A stretch of DNA of 11,410 nt from Ferruginibacter sp. (GTDB lineage Bacteria > Bacteroidota > Bacteroidia > Chitinophagales > Chitinophagaceae), in NCBI GenBank assembly GCA_025362765.1, contig JANYFI010000649.1, forward strand, positions 1 to 11,410, written 5' to 3'. The translations under genes and the position numbers were made by a program. The notes beneath the pieces are model-generated. The model did not search any database. It was not told the origin of the DNA and was given only the letters and a program-made list of their open reading frames with translations. Below are positions 7,428-11,410 of the stretch, piece by piece; position 1 is the stretch's first letter; each line of letters begins with the position of its first letter.

Positions 7428-9200
7428 TTATTGGTACCCGGGATTCTGTGTTAATGTTTTTTGCCCCCCTACTGTTGTTATATCAATTTCATTTTGAGGG
7501 ATGGGATTATAATTATTTTTAGGCGCAGTATAATGCGTACCTGCAAGAATATCACTGGAAAATTGCCTTTCGTATGTAATGAAAGTATTAATAGTTGATT
7601 CAGCAATGCCCCAACGCACCAGGTCAAAGAAACGATGACCTTCCATAGCCAGTTCAAGTTTGCGCTCAAAATAAATTGCTTTTAAAGCCACATCTTTGCT
7701 GGCAAAATAACCCGCAGGGTATGGACTAATCACATATTTCGCCGCAGGCGTTGCAGAGAAACCAGCCAATGGATTGGCATTGTCAATATATTTATATACA
7801 AATCCAGCTGGGTTCGCAGCCCTGTTACGTACGCGGTTAACCAACGCCTCCGCATCAGCAAGACTTCCTACCTGCGCATCTGCCTCGGCAGCCAATAATA
7901 ATACATCAGCAAACCTAATCACCAGGTAATTAATAGCGGAACCAGGTGCCCAGGAAGATGCATCATGATATTGCTTTTCAGTTGATTGCCAATAAATATT
8001 CTTTTTGTTTGCATACGGACCTGCATAAGCTTGTTCCCTGATCCAGTCTGCGCCAGGATGAAGGCCCCAATCATTAAATGGCAAACCGCGTCTTCCTGCA
8101 GTCCAGTCAACTCTTGGATCAAGGTTTCCTGCGTCTGGTGTAAAAGCCTGGCTAGAGAAAAGTCCCTGGTCATTTTTTACAGGATGATCGTTGTAAGTGT
8201 CCAGGTAAGGCAGTCCGTTAACATCTGTTCTAAAAGAGTTTACCAAATCAATTCTTGGCTGATAAAAACCACAACATCCGAATGGGCTGCTTCCATAAGG
8301 AAAGTTCAACATATCCCCCTGATTACCATTGTCAATTGAAGAAGTACCCACATTGGCAGCCATTTCAACTGCAAAAACAGCTTCAGGACTTATTTTTTCA
8401 TCTTCAGGACGGAAATTATTTTCAAACATGGAAAATAAGTCATACTTAACACCAAGGGAAGTTTTTCCGCTTGGAATAATCACATCATATAGAGCTTTTG
8501 CATCGGCAAATTTTGCTTCATACATATACACTTTTGCCAAATAGGCGCCTGCTGCCCATTTATTGGCGCGGCCCGCATCTCCCTGTGTTTCAGGCAAATT
8601 ATTGTAAGCAAAAAGAAAATCAGCTTCAATTTTATCCGTAATAACCACGTCATTTTTCTGACTAAAATCTGTAGTCGTTTCATCTATATAAGGTACTTTA
8701 TTGAAGATCTTATACAAATCGAAATAATAATGCGCCCTTAAAAACTTTCCCTGGGCTTCAATATTTTTGTTGTCAGCATCTGCAAGTCCCTTAACTCCGG
8801 GAAGTATTTTCAGCACATTGTTACAACGGCTGATGCCTTCATAATTTGCTTTCCATTTATCATCAAAAAATGAGTTGGTTGTACTTGCCGAGTAGTTGAA
8901 TATTTCATTTAACCCCTGCTGGTCACCGCTATAACTGCCTTTTGATGCATCTGTACCAAGTACACTTCCCCAAATGAAGTTACTTACGGATGAACCCCAG
9001 GGGGTGCTGCTACCAACATCCTGGCCATCTAAGGCGGCGTAGGCGCCTATCAATAATCCATTGACACCGCCAGGTGTAGCCAGTACATCTGCACTCAACG
9101 CTCCCTGTGGGGTATGAGTTAAAAACTCTTTTTTACATGAATAAAATATCCCCCCCAGCATCAGCACGGAAAAAGGAATGATTATGCTACGTAGTTTCAT
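7428..9200 (-). CDS. SusD/RagB-like outer-membrane substrate-binding lipoprotein
   Basis: This 590-residue protein is the SusD partner of the upstream SusC, a lipid-anchored lid that binds ligand at the cell surface. The N-terminus is a lipoprotein signal peptide with lipobox FYSC (Cys22) followed by KKEFL, the usual Bacteroidota surface-lipoprotein start. Family motifs appear in order: CNNVLKILP (126-134), FLRAHYYFDLYKIF (153-166), the TPR-like KWAAGAYLAKVYMYEA (214-229), RFADVLLLAAEA (429-440), VNRVRNRA (454-461), ERKLELAMEGHRFFD (512-526), YNPIPQNEID (564-573) and the terminal NPGYQ. The ATG at 9200 gives a proper signal peptide and sits 24 bp after the SusC stop, in an A/T-rich gap without a Shine-Dalgarno sequence, as is normal in this phylum. 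It probably shares one transcript with SusC. A vicinal Cys pair (309-310, in GCCGFYQ) is somewhat unusual for an exported protein and could form a disulfide or bind metal; that is speculative. Length matches the family. Confidence 0.97.
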   Translation of the reverse strand: MKLRSIIIPFSVLMLGGIFYSCKKEFLTHTPQGALSADVLATPGGVNGLLIGAYAALDGQDVGSSTPWGSSVSNFIWGSVLGTDASKGSYSGDQQGLNEIFNYSASTTNSFFDDKWKANYEGISRCNNVLKILPGVKGLADADNKNIEAQGKFLRAHYYFDLYKIFNKVPYIDETTTDFSQKNDVVITDKIEADFLFAYNNLPETQGDAGRANKWAAGAYLAKVYMYEAKFADAKALYDVIIPSGKTSLGVKYDLFSMFENNFRPEDEKISPEAVFAVEMAANVGTSSIDNGNQGDMLNFPYGSSPFGCCGFYQPRIDLVNSFRTDVNGLPYLDTYNDHPVKNDQGLFSSQAFTPDAGNLDPRVDWTAGRRGLPFNDWGLHPGADWIREQAYAGPYANKKNIYWQSTEKQYHDASSWAPGSAINYLVIRFADVLLLAAEADAQVGSLADAEALVNRVRNRAANPAGFVYKYIDNANPLAGFSATPAAKYVISPYPAGYFASKDVALKAIYFERKLELAMEGHRFFDLVRWGIAESTINTFITYERQFSSDILAGTHYTAPKNNYNPIPQNEIDITTVGGQKTLTQNPGYQ

Positions 9201-9224
9201 TGTTAATTTTTTAGTTATTAAATG

Positions 9225-11410
9225 TTAGAACTTAAGATTCACACCAATGATGAATTGTTTTGTTGTTGGGTATGAACCTTCGTCAACACCAAAATCAATC
9301 GCCTGGGTAGAGGCTGGAGCACTTGAATTAATTTCCGGATCCACACCTTTATATTTGGTGATAGTAAATAAATTAGAAGCCTGTACGTACACTCTCAGGC
9401 TTTGAATACTCGCTTTTGAGAGTACTTTAGAACTAAGCGTGTACCCTAAGATCATGTATTTGTTTCTCAGGTAAGATCCGTTTTCAACATACCAGGAAGT
9501 TGGTTGTGTTGTAGTACTAAAATAGCCATCTTTTTCTGCAATCGGCGCCTGGGCGTTTAAATTATCCGGTCTCCATGAATTGTACAAAGCAACTCTACTT
9601 TTTGCTCCGTCAAATGTAGGATACAGATCTGTCCAGTATTTCACATTGTTCCATATTTTGTTTCCCTGGCTACCGTAGAAAAATGCACTTAAATCAAATC
9701 CCTTATAGCTAAAGCCCAGGTTTAAACCGTAAGTAAAATCAGGATGCGGACTTCCAAGAAATGTTCTGTCTGCAGAGGTAATTTGACCATCTCCATTTAC
9801 ATCAACATATTTGAACCTGCCGAGACCTGCCTTTTCTTCGTAAACAGCTGTTGGATCGCCTGTAGCTTTCTTAGCTCCAGCATCAGCGGCATCAATTTCG
9901 GCCTGGGTATTAAAATAGCCGGCAACTTTGTACCCATAAAATTCTCCGGATGCCTGTCCAACCTGGTTAATGATGAAATTTTGGTTAAACCGTCTTTGAT
10001 CATTAGAATAAAAGTAGTTTGAACCTTGGGCTACTTTGATTATTTTATTTGTGTAGGAAGTAACAGTAAGCGTTGCATCCATCCTTAAATCATGCGTTAT
10101 ATTGGTATGGTTAGTCATAGCGAAATCAAACCCATTGGTATGCATTTGGGCGATGTTTACATAAGGTGCCGTACCATTGCCTGCAGTACCGGGTAAAGCA
10201 GGGTCTAACAATAAATCCTTAATATTTTTCTGATAATAATCAGCCGTAATTTCCCATCTGTTGTTAAATAAGCTGGCATCAAAACCGATATTGGTATTAA
10301 TGTCTTTTTCCCATTTAGCTTGTATATTAGGTATCTGCCCTGTGCGAAAGCCTTGTGCGATACTGGAATTACTTCCCGTGATATCGTAGTAAGATGCATT
10401 TTTGTCGGCGTTGAATGTGGCATATTGGTTATCTTGATGCAGGTTTATCTGGTTACCCAAAATACCGTATCCCGCACGAATCTTCAGGTCTGAAATCCAG
10501 TCAACTCCTTTCATGAAATTTTCTTGGGATAAGCGCCAGCCCAAGGTAACAGAAGGAAAATAACCAAATTTATTTTCGTCTGTAAATTTAGAAGATCCAT
10601 CCCGGCGTATGGTAGCGCTAAACAAATATTTTTCATTGTACTGGTAATCTAACCTTGCAAACTGTGACCAGAGGCTCTGGAAAGACCTTAGGCTGCCTAC
10701 CACGGGAGTTCCCGAACCGGTTCCAAGTGTGGTATAATTCGGATCAAAGGAAAAAAAACTTTGTATGTTTCCCTCCATTGACTGATCATATTCGTTAAAA
10801 GCTTCTGTTCCTACAAGAATTTGTGCATCGTGCTTTTTAAACACTTTGTGATACGTTAATGTATTTGTCCAAGTCCAGTTATATCCATAGTAAGAACCTT
10901 CTGTGTATTTATTAGAGGTAGTATTCTCAATGTTTTCATAAGTTGGGTATTGAAAACTATGATAAGTGCCTGTATAGCTTTCACCACCAAATCCACTATG
11001 AAGCGTTAGTCCAGAAAGAATGTCGACATCTGCAAATACATTACCAAACAACCTGTTTCCAAGGCCCTTATTATCTTTTGTACGCATTGCAGTTGCATAC
11101 GGATTTAAAGAGTTGCCCAATTTAGTACCAAAGTTGCCGGCATAATTTCCTTTTATGTCATAAATAGGGATAATGGGCGCTATACGAAATGCATAGCCAA
11201 CCAGGCTTCCTTCACTTAGTGCGGTTATCCTGGGGTTATCGTTTATAGTGTAGCTTAAATTTTCTCCCACCCGGATATGTTTGCCGATAGCAAATTGTGT
11301 ATTCGAGCGTAGCGCATATTTTTTCTGATAGGTACTTATAATCGTACCCTGTTGATTGTAATAGTTTAGCGAAAACAGGTAGCTGTTCCTGTCGCTTCCG
11401 CCGCTTACAC
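9225..11410 (-). CDS. SusC-like TonB-dependent outer-membrane transporter, 5' end beyond the window
   Basis: This is the C-terminal 727 residues of a SusC/RagA-type TonB-dependent receptor, the outer-membrane barrel that imports a ligand captured by its SusD lid using TonB energy. The frame stays open to the window edge. A GTG at 11268-11270 could be mistaken for the start, but the 46 codons before it read as normal SusC sequence (GGSDRNSYLFSLNYYNQQG, then YALRSN), so the gene is cut and not short. Family hallmarks include YLFSATIRRDGSSKF, the FGYFP and GWRLSQE motifs, RAGYGILGNQ, DVNGDGQIT, FLGSPHPDFTYG, GSYLRNKYMILGY and VYVQASNLF. It ends in the strand FIIGVNLKF with a terminal Phe, typical for barrel assembly. 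Family members are about 1000-1100 residues, so the signal peptide, carboxypeptidase-regulatory-like domain and plug lie outside. The SusD gene follows after 24 bp. Ligand cannot be inferred. Confidence 0.96.
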   Translation of the reverse strand, partial: VSGGSDRNSYLFSLNYYNQQGTIISTYQKKYALRSNTQFAIGKHIRVGENLSYTINDNPRITALSEGSLVGYAFRIAPIIPIYDIKGNYAGNFGTKLGNSLNPYATAMRTKDNKGLGNRLFGNVFADVDILSGLTLHSGFGGESYTGTYHSFQYPTYENIENTTSNKYTEGSYYGYNWTWTNTLTYHKVFKKHDAQILVGTEAFNEYDQSMEGNIQSFFSFDPNYTTLGTGSGTPVVGSLRSFQSLWSQFARLDYQYNEKYLFSATIRRDGSSKFTDENKFGYFPSVTLGWRLSQENFMKGVDWISDLKIRAGYGILGNQINLHQDNQYATFNADKNASYYDITGSNSSIAQGFRTGQIPNIQAKWEKDINTNIGFDASLFNNRWEITADYYQKNIKDLLLDPALPGTAGNGTAPYVNIAQMHTNGFDFAMTNHTNITHDLRMDATLTVTSYTNKIIKVAQGSNYFYSNDQRRFNQNFIINQVGQASGEFYGYKVAGYFNTQAEIDAADAGAKKATGDPTAVYEEKAGLGRFKYVDVNGDGQITSADRTFLGSPHPDFTYGLNLGFSYKGFDLSAFFYGSQGNKIWNNVKYWTDLYPTFDGAKSRVALYNSWRPDNLNAQAPIAEKDGYFSTTTQPTSWYVENGSYLRNKYMILGYTLSSKVLSKASIQSLRVYVQASNLFTITKYKGVDPEINSSAPASTQAIDFGVDEGSYPTTKQFIIGVNLKF

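Noticed and set aside
7986..8339. A 117-codon plus-strand open frame inside the SusD gene
   Set aside because: It lies antisense to an unmistakable SusD coding region, its product is rich in Cys, Ile and Ser without family features, and it has no promoter context. Similar antisense frames inside the other genes were rejected for the same reason.
11268..11270. GTG as the start codon of the SusC-like gene
   Set aside because: The same frame is open to the window edge and the preceding 46 codons are clearly SusC sequence, so this is an internal Val codon of a truncated gene.

Overview
The window looks like chromosomal DNA of a Bacteroidota bacterium, most likely a Chitinophagaceae/Sphingobacteriia-type soil or freshwater organism. 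The evidence is an AT-rich genome, a SusC/SusD outer-membrane pair, lipoproteins with Bacteroidota-style lipoboxes, FG-GAP/VCBS repeat lipoproteins, and no Shine-Dalgarno sequences before the starts. The genus is an inference from gene content only.

All recognisable genes lie on the minus strand, so transcription runs from the right edge to the left. In that order they are: a SusC-like TonB-dependent transporter cut by the right window edge (9225-11410); its SusD-like partner lipoprotein 24 bp downstream (7428-9200); a 1195-residue lipoprotein with 14 FG-GAP/VCBS calcium-type motifs and an ASPIC/UnbV domain (3776-7363); a lipoprotein joining a c-type cytochrome CxxCH motif to FG-GAP/VCBS repeats (2349-3692), whose last ~84 codons continue in another frame down to 2137; and a vanadium-haloperoxidase/PAP2-like lipoprotein (636-1970). 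Bases 1-635 hold no convincing protein gene. They contain a strong plus-strand intrinsic terminator (362-395), an imperfect 17-bp hairpin (190-227) and a possible short coding remnant.

The layout suggests one co-inherited envelope module: SusC/D would bind and import a ligand, while three lipoproteins (probably periplasmic or surface-exposed) carry calcium-binding beta-propeller repeats, a heme c site and a vanadate-type oxidase/phosphatase fold. No glycoside hydrolase, polysaccharide lyase, sulfatase, peptidase or SusR/ECF/anti-sigma regulator is visible, so this is not an ordinary polysaccharide utilisation locus, at least within the window. A perfect 12-bp hairpin with a T-run between the SusD gene and the large VCBS gene probably reduces read-through, giving high SusCD and lower downstream expression. 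The substrate is unknown. A redox or halogenation role is a hypothesis from domain content only.
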